A DNA stretch of 64,000 nt from Candidatus Methylomirabilota bacterium (GCA_035764725.1 DASTYT010000118.1:1-64000), one strand, 5' to 3'; counted from the first letter of the stretch, positions 40,817 to 49,811 are shown. A program made the numbers and translations. Notes: generated by a model not told the origin, from the sequence alone.

Positions 40817-41257
40817 ATGAGTCCCGCCGATCTCGAGCGTCCCCTGCCCCAGCCGATCACGCCGGAGGCCAAGCCCTACTGGGACGGTCTGCGCGAGGGC
40901 AAGCTCATGCTCCCCAAGTGTCAGGACTGCGACCACTGCTTCTTCTACCCGCGCATCCTGTGCCCGCGCTGCGCGTCGCGCCGCATCGGCTGGATCCAGT
41001 CGAGCGGACGCGGGCGGCTCTTCTCCTTCGAGATCTCGCACCAGCCGCTCAACAAGGCCTTCAAGGTAAAGCCGCCCTACGTGCTCGCGATGGTGGAGCT
41101 CGACGAGGGGCCGCGCCTCATGTCCAATCTCGTGGGCATCGCGCCCGATCCGAAGCAGATCCGCTGCGACATGCCGGTGGAAGTCGTCTACGAGAAGCTG
41201 AACGACGAGTTCACGCTGCCGCTGTTCAAGCCGGCGGGCGCGGCGGGAGGCCGGTGA
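40817..41257 (+). CDS. DUF35 OB-fold zinc-ribbon protein
   Basis: 146 aa. The rubredoxin-like zinc ribbon is LPKCQDCDHCFFYPRILCPRCASRRI, followed by the OB fold with GRGRLFSFEISHQPLN and VLAMVELDEGPRLMSNLVG. Such proteins are obligate partners of lipid-transfer/SCP2-type thiolases or HMG-CoA synthases and help gate CoA. The stop TGA overlaps the thiolase ATG, so the two are made together. Confidence 0.92.
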   Translation: MSPADLERPLPQPITPEAKPYWDGLREGKLMLPKCQDCDHCFFYPRILCPRCASRRIGWIQSSGRGRLFSFEISHQPLNKAFKVKPPYVLAMVELDEGPRLMSNLVGIAPDPKQIRCDMPVEVVYEKLNDEFTLPLFKPAGAAGGR

Positions 41258-42402
41258 TGAAGGAGCTGTCCAACACCGCGTGCATCGTCGGCGTCGACGA
41301 GAGCGACGAGATCGGTATCCTGCCCAACAAGAGCCAGCTGGCGCTGCACCTCGAAGCCATCACCAATGCGCTGCGGGACGCCGGCCTCAAGGTCAAGGAC
41401 GTGGACGGCATCTTCACCGCCGGCCAGCACTCGCCCTCCCTGCTCGGCGAGGCCCTCGGCATCACGCCCCGCTACGTGGACGGCACCACCGTGGGCGGCT
41501 GCTCCTTCATCATGATGGTGGGCCACGCGGTGGCCGCGCTCCACCACCGGCTCTGCGACGTGGCGGTGGTCTCGCACGGCGAGTCGGGGCGCTCCGGCGT
41601 GGGCGTCACGCGCAGCCGCGACACCAGCCTCTCGGGCCAGTTCGAGATCCCCTACGGCTTCGCGGGAGCCCCCACCTACTTCGGCATGATCACCACGCGC
41701 CACATGCACGAGTTCGGCACCACGCTGGAGCAGTGGGCGCAGGTGGCGGTGTCCACGCGGAAGTGGGCGGCCCTGAACCCCAAGGCGCGCAACCGCGAGC
41801 CCATCACGGTGGCCGACGTGCTGAATTCGCGCCCCGTCTGCTACCCGTTCAACCTGCTCAACATCTGCCTCGTCACCGACGCGGGCGGGGCGGTGGTGCT
41901 CACCCATGCCGACCGCGCCAAGGACTGCGCGAAGAAGCCCGTCTACGTGCGCGGCGCCGGTGAAGCCACCGAGCACGTGATGGTGACCCAGATGCGCGAC
42001 CTCACCTTCAGCGAGGCCACGCGGATGTCGGGCGAGAAGGCCCTCACCATGGCGGGGGTGGACCGGAAGGACTTCAACCACATCATGCTCTACGACGCCT
42101 TCACCTCCGGGCCGCCCATCATGCTGGAGTCTCTCGGCTTCGCCAAGCGGGGCGAGGGCGTGCACCTGTTCGAGGAAGGGCGCTCCACGCCGGGAGGGTC
42201 GCTCCCCATCAATACCAACGGCGGGGGCCTCTCCTACACCCACTCCGGCATGTACGGGATCTTCCCCATCATCGAGTCCACCCGGCAGCTCCGCGGCGAG
42301 TGCGGGACGCGCCAGGTCCCCGGCTGCGCGCTGTCGCTCGTGAATGGCATGGGCGGCATGCTCTCCGCGGCAGGCACCCTCGTGCTGGCCAATCAGAGGT
42401 AG
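41257..42402 (+). CDS. Lipid-transfer-type thiolase
   Basis: 381 aa of the thiolase-like superfamily. Key segments: ACIVGVDESDEIGILP, GIFTAGQHSPSLLGEALGI, VDGTTVGGCSFIMMVGHAVAALHHRLCDVAVVSHGESGR (Cys82 at the usual nucleophile position), and LPINTNGGGLSYTHSGMYG near the C-terminus. These proteins, with a DUF35 partner, cleave or form C-C bonds in acyl-CoA. Partner gene immediately upstream confirms the pairing. Specificity unassigned. Confidence 0.9.
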   Translation: MKELSNTACIVGVDESDEIGILPNKSQLALHLEAITNALRDAGLKVKDVDGIFTAGQHSPSLLGEALGITPRYVDGTTVGGCSFIMMVGHAVAALHHRLCDVAVVSHGESGRSGVGVTRSRDTSLSGQFEIPYGFAGAPTYFGMITTRHMHEFGTTLEQWAQVAVSTRKWAALNPKARNREPITVADVLNSRPVCYPFNLLNICLVTDAGGAVVLTHADRAKDCAKKPVYVRGAGEATEHVMVTQMRDLTFSEATRMSGEKALTMAGVDRKDFNHIMLYDAFTSGPPIMLESLGFAKRGEGVHLFEEGRSTPGGSLPINTNGGGLSYTHSGMYGIFPIIESTRQLRGECGTRQVPGCALSLVNGMGGMLSAAGTLVLANQR

Positions 42403-42412
42403 GCGGCCGGTC

Positions 42413-43552
42413 ATGCGACGGAGCACGGAGCGCATCCTCACGACGCATACCGGGAGCCTGCCCCGGCCGGACGAGCTCATCAAGGTGATGTTCGCCAAGG
42501 AAGAGGGCGTGCCGGTGGACACGGCCGCCCTCGCCGCGCGGATCAAGGCCGCGGTGGCCGACGTGGTGGGCCGCCAGGTCGCCGCCGGCCTCGACGTGAT
42601 CGACGACGGCGAGTACAGCAAGCCGAGCTATGCGACGTACGTGAAGGACCGGCTCTCCGGCTTCGGCGGCGAGAGCCATCCCCTCACCTACCGGGACCTG
42701 GTGGACTTCCCGGGCATGGCCCGCCGGGTCTTCGGCGACCCCGGCCGCGCGCGGCGGAAGACACCCGCGTGCACCGGGCCCATCGCGGTGCGCGACGCCG
42801 CCGCGGCGGCCACCGACGTGGCGAATCTCCAGGCGGCCGGCGCGGCGGGCGGGCGCGAGCGCTTTCTCACCGCCGCTTCCCCCGGCGTCATCTCGCTCTT
42901 CTTCAGGAACGACCACTACCCGACCCACGAGGCCTATCTCGCCGCCATCGCGGATGCCATGAAGCACGAGTACGAGACGGTGGCGCGCGCAGGCTTCGTG
43001 CTCCAGATCGACTGTCCCGACCTCGGCATGGGGCGGCACATCCAGTACGCCGACCTCAGCGTCGCGGAGTTCAGGAAGAAGGCGCGCCTGCACATCGAGG
43101 CGCTCGACCACGCCCTGGCGAACGTGCCGCCGGAGCAGATCCGCATGCACGTATGCTGGGGCAACTACGAGGGCCCGCACCACTTCGACGTGCCGCTGGG
43201 CGACATCATCGATCTCGTCTTCGCCGCCCGCGCGACCGCGGTGTCGTTCGAGGGCGCCAATCCCCGTCACGGGCACGAGTGGCGCGTGTTCGAGAGCGTC
43301 AAGGTGCCCGCGGGCAAGACCATCATCCCCGGCGTCATCGACTCCACCACGAACTTCATCGAGCACCCGCTGCTGGTAGCGGAGCGGATCACCCGCTACG
43401 CGAGGCTGGTGGGACGGGAGAACGTCATCGCGGGCACCGACTGCGGCTTCGGCACCTGGGTGGGCCAGGCGGCCGTCGATCCCGACATCGTCTGGGCCAA
43501 GCTCGCGAGCCTCGCCGAGGGGGCGCGGGTCGCGTCGAAGGAGCTCTGGTAG
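42413..43552 (+). CDS. Cobalamin-independent methionine-synthase-like (MetE C-terminal type) protein
   Basis: 379 aa TIM-barrel of the MetE/UROD superfamily: TTHTGSLPRPDELI, GLDVIDDGEYSKPSYATYV, QIDCPDLGMGRHIQYAD, RMHVCWGNYEGPHHFDVPL and AGTDCGFGTWV supply the zinc-type His/Cys ligands. It lacks the N-terminal half of true MetE, so it is a core methyltransferase or a related thiol-alkylating enzyme. The ATG at 42413 lies 10 bp after the thiolase stop. Confidence 0.85.
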   Translation: MRRSTERILTTHTGSLPRPDELIKVMFAKEEGVPVDTAALAARIKAAVADVVGRQVAAGLDVIDDGEYSKPSYATYVKDRLSGFGGESHPLTYRDLVDFPGMARRVFGDPGRARRKTPACTGPIAVRDAAAAATDVANLQAAGAAGGRERFLTAASPGVISLFFRNDHYPTHEAYLAAIADAMKHEYETVARAGFVLQIDCPDLGMGRHIQYADLSVAEFRKKARLHIEALDHALANVPPEQIRMHVCWGNYEGPHHFDVPLGDIIDLVFAARATAVSFEGANPRHGHEWRVFESVKVPAGKTIIPGVIDSTTNFIEHPLLVAERITRYARLVGRENVIAGTDCGFGTWVGQAAVDPDIVWAKLASLAEGARVASKELW

Positions 43553-43572
43553 CGGCGAGCGCCGCCACCCTT

Positions 43573-43620
43573 CCCCTCACCCCGATCCTCTCCGCCGAGA
43601 GAAGAGGTCGGGATGAGGGG
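43573..43620. repeat. Intergenic inverted repeat at a convergent gene pair
   Basis: CCCCTCA at 43573-43579 pairs with TGAGGGG at 43614-43620, with further interrupted pairing (CCGATC with a GGTCGG region) inside. It fills most of the gap between convergent genes. The CCCTCACCCCGA...-type unit is familiar as a dispersed bacterial intergenic palindrome and may end both transcripts. Confidence 0.5.
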
Positions 43621-43646
43621 GTTGGGTAGAGGTCAGCGCGAGGCGA

Positions 43647-44381
43647 TCAGTTGCAGGTCACGCCCTTGGCGAGCTGATAGTCCTTGATCTGGAACGTCTT
43701 GGTGAAGTTGTCCTCCCACACCTCGAGCGGCAGCCGGCCCTGCTCCTCGATCCCGTCGAACATCGTGTAACGGGCGCGGCTCGTGAGGTCGGACGCGGAC
43801 ACGCGGCGGGCCAGATAGCCCTGGGCCACCGCCTTGTCCACCCAGAACACCAGCGACTCGTTCACGGGCTGCATGCCGGGCTTGTCCGTCCCCGGCTTGG
43901 TCCACGACAGCACCACGCCGTAGCCCTGCACGCCGGGGTCACCAGCCACGCCCTGGAGCGCGACCATGCGGCGGAGCAGGTCCACGCCGTAGCGCGAGAA
44001 CATCAAGGAGGCGCGGCGCTCGCGCGGGAACGTGCCGAAGTGACCGTCGTCCTTCTGGTCGATGATGATCCACGTCGCGAGATAGCGGTCGTCCTGCTGC
44101 GCCCACTTGGGCTTGCGGAAGCCGATTCCCTGCTTGTGGATGTCCACCCACGGCAGGCAGTGATAGATGCCGTCGTAGAGGGACACGAGCTGCGCGTAGT
44201 GGGTGTTCGCGAGCGTGCGCGCCTTCTCGGAGTTGTACTGATCCAGCTTGCCGATCGCGTCGTCGCGGGTCGCGGCGCCCGCGGGCGCGGCCGCGACCAG
44301 CGCCAGCGCGATGGCAGCGGCGGTGGTTAGACGCTTGAGGCCGCCCACGTGAGCCGGGCGGCGATCGATGGCGATGTCCAT
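43647..44381 (-). CDS. Exported protein of unknown function
   Basis: 244 aa. The N-terminus is basic with a hydrophobic core (LKRLTTAAAIALALVAAAPAGAA), a signal peptide cleaved near AGAA-TRDD. The mature protein has conserved-looking stretches DQYNSEKARTLANTHYAQLVSLYDGIYHCLPWVDIHKQGIGF, TWIIIDQKDDGHFG, and a single terminal Cys (GVTCN) that could pair with the Cys in YHCLPW. No family recognised. GGGGAGG precedes the ATG and a sigma54 promoter lies 48-63 bp upstream, with a palindrome further out. Confidence 0.7.
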   Translation of the reverse strand: MDIAIDRRPAHVGGLKRLTTAAAIALALVAAAPAGAATRDDAIGKLDQYNSEKARTLANTHYAQLVSLYDGIYHCLPWVDIHKQGIGFRKPKWAQQDDRYLATWIIIDQKDDGHFGTFPRERRASLMFSRYGVDLLRRMVALQGVAGDPGVQGYGVVLSWTKPGTDKPGMQPVNESLVFWVDKAVAQGYLARRVSASDLTSRARYTMFDGIEEQGRLPLEVWEDNFTKTFQIKDYQLAKGVTCN

Positions 44382-44428
44382 ATATCCTCCCCTCGCGGGA
44401 ATCGTGGCCCGCGTGCTGGAGGGAGGGG

Positions 44429-44444
44429 AGCAACCCCGGTGCCA
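44429..44444 (-). promoter_or_regulatory. Sigma54 (-24/-12) promoter
   Basis: On the minus strand TGGCACCGGGGTTGCT is a perfect -24/-12 element, base-for-base the same 16 as at 20255-20270. The predicted start near 44418 gives a leader of about 37 nt before the exported-protein gene, with a CGCGGG/CCCGCG hairpin in it. Confidence 0.7.
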
Positions 44445-44561
44445 GGGACCCGGTCCGCGCCGGGACGCCGATTTCCCTCGGGCCCGCGGGCACATGGAAG
44501 ATGTCCGGCGGGTGGCAGGGCCGGCAGGGGCCACCGAAGCGTCAGGGGGCTGACGGACTGT

Positions 44562-44579
44562 TCGCGATGCTAATCGCGA
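44562..44579. repeat. 18-bp palindrome, possible activator site
   Basis: TCGCGATGCTAATCGCGA is a perfect 7-bp inverted repeat around GCTA. It lies about 120-135 bp upstream of the sigma54 promoter at 44429-44444, the usual distance for an enhancer-binding protein site. It also lies just past the cyclase stop, so a structural role there cannot be excluded. Confidence 0.5.
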
Positions 44580-44606
44580 TCTGGCAGCTGCGCCTCACCG
44601 GCATTC

Positions 44607-46148
44607 TCACGTAGCCAGCCGGTACACCTCGACCTCGGCGCTGCGGCCCTTCACGCGGGCGGCCGTCACGCGCTCGAGCGCCGAGGGGTCGGCGAGGCGG
44701 TCGCGGGTGGCGCCGCTGACCAGGACGTTGCTGCCCAGCTCCTTGGTGAGGCTCTGGATGCGGGAGGCGAGATTCACAGCATCACCCACCAGCGCGTAGG
44801 CGAGGCGATCCAGGCTGCCGATGCTCCCCGCCAGCACGGCACCGGTGTGGATGCCGATGCCGTGGCGAAGCGGCACTTTTCCCACCCGCGCGCGCGCGGC
44901 GTTCCAGGCGGCCAGGCGCCGGCTCATCTCGCGGGCCGCGCGCACCGCCTGGTCGGCGTGGTGGCGATCCGCGACCGGCGCACCGAACACGGCCTCGATC
45001 TCGTCGCCGATGTACTGGAGCACGAGCCCGCCGCTGTCACGGATGGCTCCCTCCATCTCGCTGAAGTAGGCGTTGAGGTCGCGCACGACCTCGCGGGGGT
45101 CCGTGGCCTCCACCCAGGGCGTGAAGTCCCGTAGGTCGGAGAAGAGGATGGTGACCTCGGCCTGCGTGCCCTCCAGGGAGACACGCCCGGCGAGGATCTC
45201 GTCGCGGATCTCGCGCGAGACGTACTTGCCGAACATCTCGGTCACGCGCTCGCGCTCGCGCAGGCCCTGGACCATACGGTTGAACCCCTCGGTCACTTCG
45301 CCGATCTCGTCTCGGCCCACCACCGGACAGCGCGTGTCGAGATGTCCCTGCTCCACCTGGGCCATCGCGGCAGCCAGCGCGCCGAGCGGCTCCGCCACGC
45401 TGCGCGACACCAGCACCGCCAGGACCACCGCGGCGGCCACGCCGACGGCGAGGAGGAAGACGATCAGCACGAGCAGGTCGCGCACGAGCTCGCCGGCGGT
45501 CAGCGGCGGCGCCCCCACCAGCGCTACCGCCCGTGTGTAAGCGACGAGCCCGAGCACGGCCAGCGGCAGCACGCTCACCATCACGAAGACGAGCAGGAGC
45601 CGCGCCCGGACGGGCAGGCGCGGCGCGCCCGGCACGCGGGAGGGATCGCCCTCACCGAAGAAGAGCGGCAGGACGCGCCGCCACCGGCCCTCGGCGATGA
45701 GGAACGAGGTGATTGCGGCCACGGATCCCGCCACGACCGTGACGCCGAACATGTTCCGGAACGCGACGGCCCAGTTGAGCGTCCCGGTCAGCGCCGGCCA
45801 GAGCACGCCCCAGACGAGGCCGGCGGCGGTCCACCCCATGAACGTGATCGCGGCCAGCATGTAGGGGACGAGCAGCGCCTGCCGCTGGATGACGGGCGAC
45901 GGGGCCTCGTGTCCCATCGCCACCGTGGTGAGCCGTCGAGTCCAGCGACGGCCGAGCTGATACCCCACCGCGATCAGGACCGTGAAGGCTACGATGGAGA
46001 ACGCGATGTAGACGGGATCGACGCCGCGCACCGCGGTCACCGGGTCGATGTAGCGGAAGTACACCCAGGTGACCACGGCCCCGAGCAGGTTCTGGGGGAC
46101 GGTCGATCCGACCAGCGTGCGCCGGACCGCCTCGCGGGGACTGCTCAC
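44607..46148 (-). CDS. Membrane-bound class III adenylate/guanylate cyclase with HAMP domain
   Basis: 513 aa. About six transmembrane helices at residues 15-250, a HAMP linker (VSRSVAEPLGALAAAMAQVEQGHLDTRCPVVGRDEIGEV) and a C-terminal cyclase domain from about 325: VTILFSDLRDFTPWVEA (metal Asp), VLQYIGDEIEAVFGAP (second Asp), GIGIHTGAVLAGSIGS and YALVGDAVNLASRIQ. It makes a cyclic nucleotide in response to a membrane signal. The start is a GTG at 46148. A Popeye-like cyclic-nucleotide-binding protein is encoded 4 kb upstream on the same strand. Confidence 0.9.
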   Translation of the reverse strand: MSSPREAVRRTLVGSTVPQNLLGAVVTWVYFRYIDPVTAVRGVDPVYIAFSIVAFTVLIAVGYQLGRRWTRRLTTVAMGHEAPSPVIQRQALLVPYMLAAITFMGWTAAGLVWGVLWPALTGTLNWAVAFRNMFGVTVVAGSVAAITSFLIAEGRWRRVLPLFFGEGDPSRVPGAPRLPVRARLLLVFVMVSVLPLAVLGLVAYTRAVALVGAPPLTAGELVRDLLVLIVFLLAVGVAAAVVLAVLVSRSVAEPLGALAAAMAQVEQGHLDTRCPVVGRDEIGEVTEGFNRMVQGLRERERVTEMFGKYVSREIRDEILAGRVSLEGTQAEVTILFSDLRDFTPWVEATDPREVVRDLNAYFSEMEGAIRDSGGLVLQYIGDEIEAVFGAPVADRHHADQAVRAAREMSRRLAAWNAARARVGKVPLRHGIGIHTGAVLAGSIGSLDRLAYALVGDAVNLASRIQSLTKELGSNVLVSGATRDRLADPSALERVTAARVKGRSAEVEVYRLAT

Positions 46149-46158
46149 CGCGGCCTTC

Positions 46159-47214
46159 TCAGAACACGAACACGCCCTTGCCGGTGGTCTGCGTGTCGAA
46201 GAGCTTGTACGCCGCGGCGGCCTCGTCGAGCTTGTAGCGATGCGTGAGCAGTCGCTTGAGCGGGACCTTCCGGTCGGCGATGAAGCGGGCGCACTCGGCC
46301 TGGCCCACCGTGTTGAACGTCCAGGACGCGATGATGGTGATCTGGCGACGCAGCATGTCCGGGCTCACGTCGAGCGTCACCTGCCCACCCTCGCCCACGA
46401 AGCAGACCTGGCCCCAGGTCCGCGTGCTCCGCACCGCGGCCGCCCGCGCGTCGGGATGCCCGGAGCAGTCCATCGCCTGATCCACGCCCTCGCCGTGGGT
46501 GAGCTGCTTGAGCGCCGCCACGGGATCCGTCTCCTTCGAGTTGATGACGGCTTCGGCGCCGAAGTCCCGCGCGAGCTTGAGGCGCTCGGGAGCGACGTCG
46601 GCCGCGATCACCCGCGCGCCCATGGCGGCGCCCAGCATGGTGGCGCTGAGCCCCACCGGTCCCTGGCCGAACACGGCCAGCGTGTCGCGCCCCGAGGTGT
46701 TGAGCCGCCGCAGCGCCCCGTAGGCGGTGCCGGTGCCGCAGGAGATCGCCGCCCCCTCCTCGAACGAGATCTCGTCCGGCAGCGGGACGAGCGTGAAGGC
46801 GGGCACCTTCATGTACGGCGCGTGGCCGCCGTGGCCGGTCATACCGTACACCACGATGCCGTGCGGGCAGAGCTGCGACCACCCGGTGCGGCAGTGCTTG
46901 CAGAGCCCGCAGCCCTTGTAGTGATGCTGCATGACGCGCTGGCCGATGGGCGCCTCCGCCTCCGTCACGCCCGGGCCGCGCTCCGCCACCACGCCGCAGG
47001 GCTCGTGCCCGCCGATCACCGGTCCGCCGGTGCCGCCCAGCCCCAGCGAGGCGGCGGCGCCGGTGCCCTTGCGGGGCGCGCGATAGGGATGCAGATCACT
47101 CCCGCACATGCCGGAGGCCTTCATCTCGAGGACGACCTCTCCGGGGCCCGGCTTGGGATCGGGGAAGTCGCGAAGCTCCAGCTCACGATCGCCGAGAAAA
47201 ACGATGCCGCGCAT
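46159..47214 (-). CDS. Zinc-dependent alcohol dehydrogenase
   Basis: 351 aa MDR enzyme. Catalytic zinc ligands are in MKASGMCGSDLH and GGHEPCGVV, structural zinc cysteines in CGLCKHCRTGWSQLC, and the cofactor motif in LAVFGQGPVGLSATMLGAAMGARVIAADV. It oxidises an alcohol or polyol with NAD(P). It lies directly downstream of a flavin amine oxidase on the same strand, so the two may act on one substrate. Confidence 0.9.
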   Translation of the reverse strand: MRGIVFLGDRELELRDFPDPKPGPGEVVLEMKASGMCGSDLHPYRAPRKGTGAAASLGLGGTGGPVIGGHEPCGVVAERGPGVTEAEAPIGQRVMQHHYKGCGLCKHCRTGWSQLCPHGIVVYGMTGHGGHAPYMKVPAFTLVPLPDEISFEEGAAISCGTGTAYGALRRLNTSGRDTLAVFGQGPVGLSATMLGAAMGARVIAADVAPERLKLARDFGAEAVINSKETDPVAALKQLTHGEGVDQAMDCSGHPDARAAAVRSTRTWGQVCFVGEGGQVTLDVSPDMLRRQITIIASWTFNTVGQAECARFIADRKVPLKRLLTHRYKLDEAAAAYKLFDTQTTGKGVFVF

Positions 47215-47216
47215 GG

Positions 47217-48341
47217 TTACCCTCCGAAGCGTGACATGGACAGATCGCTCAGGTCGAGCGACGGCTTGCCATCGAGCAGCCACTCCGCCGTCACCTGCCC
47301 GGTCGCGTACGAGTGCTGGAAGCCGTGGCCGCAGAAACCCACCGCGAGGAACAGCCCCTCGACTCCGGGCGCCCAGTCGATGATGGCGTGCTCGTCGGGC
47401 GTGAGCGGGCGCAGCCCGGCCCAGGCGTGGCGCACCTGCGCCGACTCGAGCACGGGGATGCGATTCACCGCCTTGCGCACGGCTTCCTCGAGCATGCTCC
47501 AGTCCACGGTGGCCGTGAACTCCGTGCGAGGGCCAATGTCGCCTGCGCTCAGCAGCACCGCCTGCTGCTCGCTCCGGCAGTAGAAGCCGGTGCTGCGGTC
47601 CGTGAGGAGCGGGATGGGATGCTTGACCTCGGTGAACGCGTCGGTGACGAAGATGTGGCGACGCCGGGGGTCGACGGGAATGCGGAGCCCCGCCATCTCG
47701 CCGATCGGGGCCGCCCAGGGGCCGGCGGCGTTGATGCACAGGCGCGTGGCCACGCGCCCCGCGCTCGTCTGCACGGCCGTCACGCGCCCGTGCTCTACCT
47801 CGATCCCGGTGACCGCGGTCTCTTCGGCGATGGTCACGCCGCGCGCGCGGGCCCGGGCGGCGTAGGCTTGCACCACGTCGTTGGGCGAGGCGTACCCGTC
47901 GCGCGGGCCCCACACCGCCGCGAGCACGTCGTCCACCCGCATCGACGGCACCAGCTCGCGCGCCTCCTGGGGGCCGATCAGGCGCGAGTCCGCGCCGAGC
48001 GCGTGCTGGACGGCCATGTTCTTGCGGAAGCGCTCCACGTCGGCCTCGGTGGTGAGGAGGAACAGATAGCCCTCCTGGCGAAAATCGCACTCCGCGCCCA
48101 TCTCGTCGCGGAACCGCTTGAAGAACTCGATCCCGCGCAACGAGAACTCCACCTCGACCTTCAGGGGGAACTCGACGCGAATGCCGCCGGCAGCCTTGCT
48201 GGTGGACCCCGCACCCACCATGTCGCGCTCGAGGATCAGGACGTCGCGGGCTCCCTTGCGCGCGAGGTGATAGGCGATGGCGGTGCCGATGGCGCCGGCG
48301 CCGATGATGACGATGTCGGCGGAGCGGGGCAGCGCGGCCAT
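47217..48341 (-). CDS. DAO-family FAD-dependent oxidoreductase
   Basis: 374 aa: FAD motif DIVIIGAGAIGTAIAYHLARKGA, GSTSKAAGGIRVEFPLKVE, LCINAAGPWAAPIGEMAGLRIPVDPRRRHIFVT, and GLRPLTPDEHAIIDWAPGVEGLFLAVGFCGHGFQHSYATG. Members oxidise secondary or primary amines such as sarcosine, dimethylglycine or D-amino acids. Substrate unassigned. A second DAO-family gene lies 265 bp upstream in the same run. Confidence 0.9.
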   Translation of the reverse strand: MAALPRSADIVIIGAGAIGTAIAYHLARKGARDVLILERDMVGAGSTSKAAGGIRVEFPLKVEVEFSLRGIEFFKRFRDEMGAECDFRQEGYLFLLTTEADVERFRKNMAVQHALGADSRLIGPQEARELVPSMRVDDVLAAVWGPRDGYASPNDVVQAYAARARARGVTIAEETAVTGIEVEHGRVTAVQTSAGRVATRLCINAAGPWAAPIGEMAGLRIPVDPRRRHIFVTDAFTEVKHPIPLLTDRSTGFYCRSEQQAVLLSAGDIGPRTEFTATVDWSMLEEAVRKAVNRIPVLESAQVRHAWAGLRPLTPDEHAIIDWAPGVEGLFLAVGFCGHGFQHSYATGQVTAEWLLDGKPSLDLSDLSMSRFGG

Positions 48342-48354
48342 CAGCGACGCCTCC

Positions 48355-48609
48355 TCACCAGCGGGCGAATCGAAAGAGCAGCCACGAGACGTAGATGATG
48401 AGCATGACCACGATGAGCATCGCGAACGGCACGAACTTCTGCGCGCGTCCGATCAGCCGCGCGCTGCGGTCCTGGAGGGCTTCCGCCCGCGCCTGCAAGG
48501 CCTGCGTCTTCTGCGCGTGCTCGCGCTGGAGGGCCAGGGTCTCGCGCGGGCCATCGCGGATCTCCTCGAGCAGCCGCGCGATGCGCTCGAGGCGCTCGGA
48601 GTCGGTCAC
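48355..48609 (-). CDS. Small coiled-coil membrane protein
   Basis: 84 aa starting at a GTG coupled (GTGA) to the upstream amine oxidase stop. An N-terminal coiled coil (SERLERIARLLEEIRDGPRETLALQREHAQKTQALQARAEAL) is followed by one transmembrane helix (FVPFAMLIVVMLIIYVSWLLF). Family not recognised. Its placement between two amine oxidases suggests it may tether them or their products at the membrane, a guess only. Confidence 0.7.
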   Translation of the reverse strand: MTDSERLERIARLLEEIRDGPRETLALQREHAQKTQALQARAEALQDRSARLIGRAQKFVPFAMLIVVMLIIYVSWLLFRFARW

Positions 48610-49811
48610 CGTCGCGACTCCGCGCCGGGCTCGGCGTGGTCCAGTCGCTGCGCGTAGGGATACGGGCCCTGGGGCGAGCGGCCCTCGGCGAAGCGGCGCA
48701 GGCCGAAGGCGGTGAGATCCACGGTCTTGGCGCGGCCCTCCGTGATCAGCTCGGCCATGCACTGCCCCACCGCGGGGGCGATCTTGAAACCCGAGCCGCT
48801 GAACGCCGTCGCGAGATAGAGGCCGTCCACGCCGTCCACCGGCCCCAGGATGGCGTGGCGATCGGTGCTGTAGCAGTCGAAGGCGCGGTAGCCGCGGGCC
48901 AGCGTGGCCGCCTCCATGGCGGGGATGCGATGGGTCAGGATGCTCGCGCCCACGCCCGCGGCGTGGGGCGGCAGACCGGTGCCGAGCGTGTCGGGATCGA
49001 TGTCCCATTCCTGGCACGGCACGCCGACGAGCGTGAGCCCGCCCGCCTCCTGGCGGAAGTAGCTCCCCTGCGCGTTATCGATGAAGACCATATGGCCGCG
49101 CGCCAGCTCGGGTGGGCGCGTCACCGCCACCGTGTCGATGGCCTTGGGCCGGGCGGGCAGCGCCAGCCCCATCGCGCGGCACAGCCGCGGCGCCCACGCG
49201 CCCGCCGCCACCACCACCGCGCCCGCGTGAATCGTCCCCGCCGCCGTCTCGACGCCGATGACGCGACTCTCGCGGCGCACCACCGCGGTGGCCGGCGTCC
49301 AGAGGCGCACGGTCGCCCCGAGCTCGCGCGCGCGCCGCCCGAAGCCCTCCACCACGTCCACCGGGCTCGCGTAACCCGACTCGGGCTCGTAGGCGGCGGC
49401 GCCGAGGTCGTCCACGCGGGCGAAGGGCTGGAGGTCGCGCAGCTCGGCCGGGGTGAGCGCGGTGGTGTTGATGCCGATGCCGCGGAGCATCTCGATATTC
49501 TTTCTGAGCGCCTCGGTGAACTCCGGCGCCACCACGTTCACGAAGCCGGTATGGGTGAACACCGGCGGCCCGCCCATCAGCTCGCTCCAGTGGCGGAACA
49601 CCGGAAAGCTCGCCCACGCGAGGCGCGCGTCCCACTCGTTCGTGTAGTGCATGCGGACGAGGGCGCTCGAGCGGCCGGACGCGCCGTGGGCGAGCGGCCC
49701 CTGCTCGAGCAGGACCACGCGCTTCACGCCGCGCGCGGCCAGCGCGTAGGTGATGCTGGCGCCGTTGACGCCGCCGCCGATGACGACGACGTCCGCGGTC
49801 TCCATGCTCAT
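48606..49811 (-). CDS. DAO-family FAD-dependent amine oxidase
   Basis: 401 aa: ADVVVIGGGVNGASITYALAARGVKRVVLLEQ (FAD), GASGRSSALVRMHYTNEWDARLAW, VVAAGAWAPRLCRAMGLALPARPKAID, and GVDGLYLATAFSGSGFKIAPAVGQCMAELI. This resembles sarcosine oxidase/glycine oxidase relatives. Amine oxidation yields an imine, and the next gene upstream on the same strand is a RidA-family imine deaminase whose stop overlaps this ATG as ATGA. Confidence 0.9.
   Translation of the reverse strand: MSMETADVVVIGGGVNGASITYALAARGVKRVVLLEQGPLAHGASGRSSALVRMHYTNEWDARLAWASFPVFRHWSELMGGPPVFTHTGFVNVVAPEFTEALRKNIEMLRGIGINTTALTPAELRDLQPFARVDDLGAAAYEPESGYASPVDVVEGFGRRARELGATVRLWTPATAVVRRESRVIGVETAAGTIHAGAVVVAAGAWAPRLCRAMGLALPARPKAIDTVAVTRPPELARGHMVFIDNAQGSYFRQEAGGLTLVGVPCQEWDIDPDTLGTGLPPHAAGVGASILTHRIPAMEAATLARGYRAFDCYSTDRHAILGPVDGVDGLYLATAFSGSGFKIAPAVGQCMAELITEGRAKTVDLTAFGLRRFAEGRSPQGPYPYAQRLDHAEPGAESRR

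Noticed and set aside
39575..41041. Minus-strand extension of the Abhydrolase_10 frame upstream to 41041
   Set aside because: The upstream part overlaps the bactofilin-like gene in another frame and has low-complexity Arg/Ala/Pro sequence. The real start is ATG 39574.
44386..44430. Inverted repeat CTCCCCTC/GAGGGGAG that might hide the ribosome site of the exported-protein gene
   Set aside because: The upstream arm lies before the predicted transcript start, so it would not be in the RNA. It overlaps the sigma54 -12 region by chance of GC-rich sequence.
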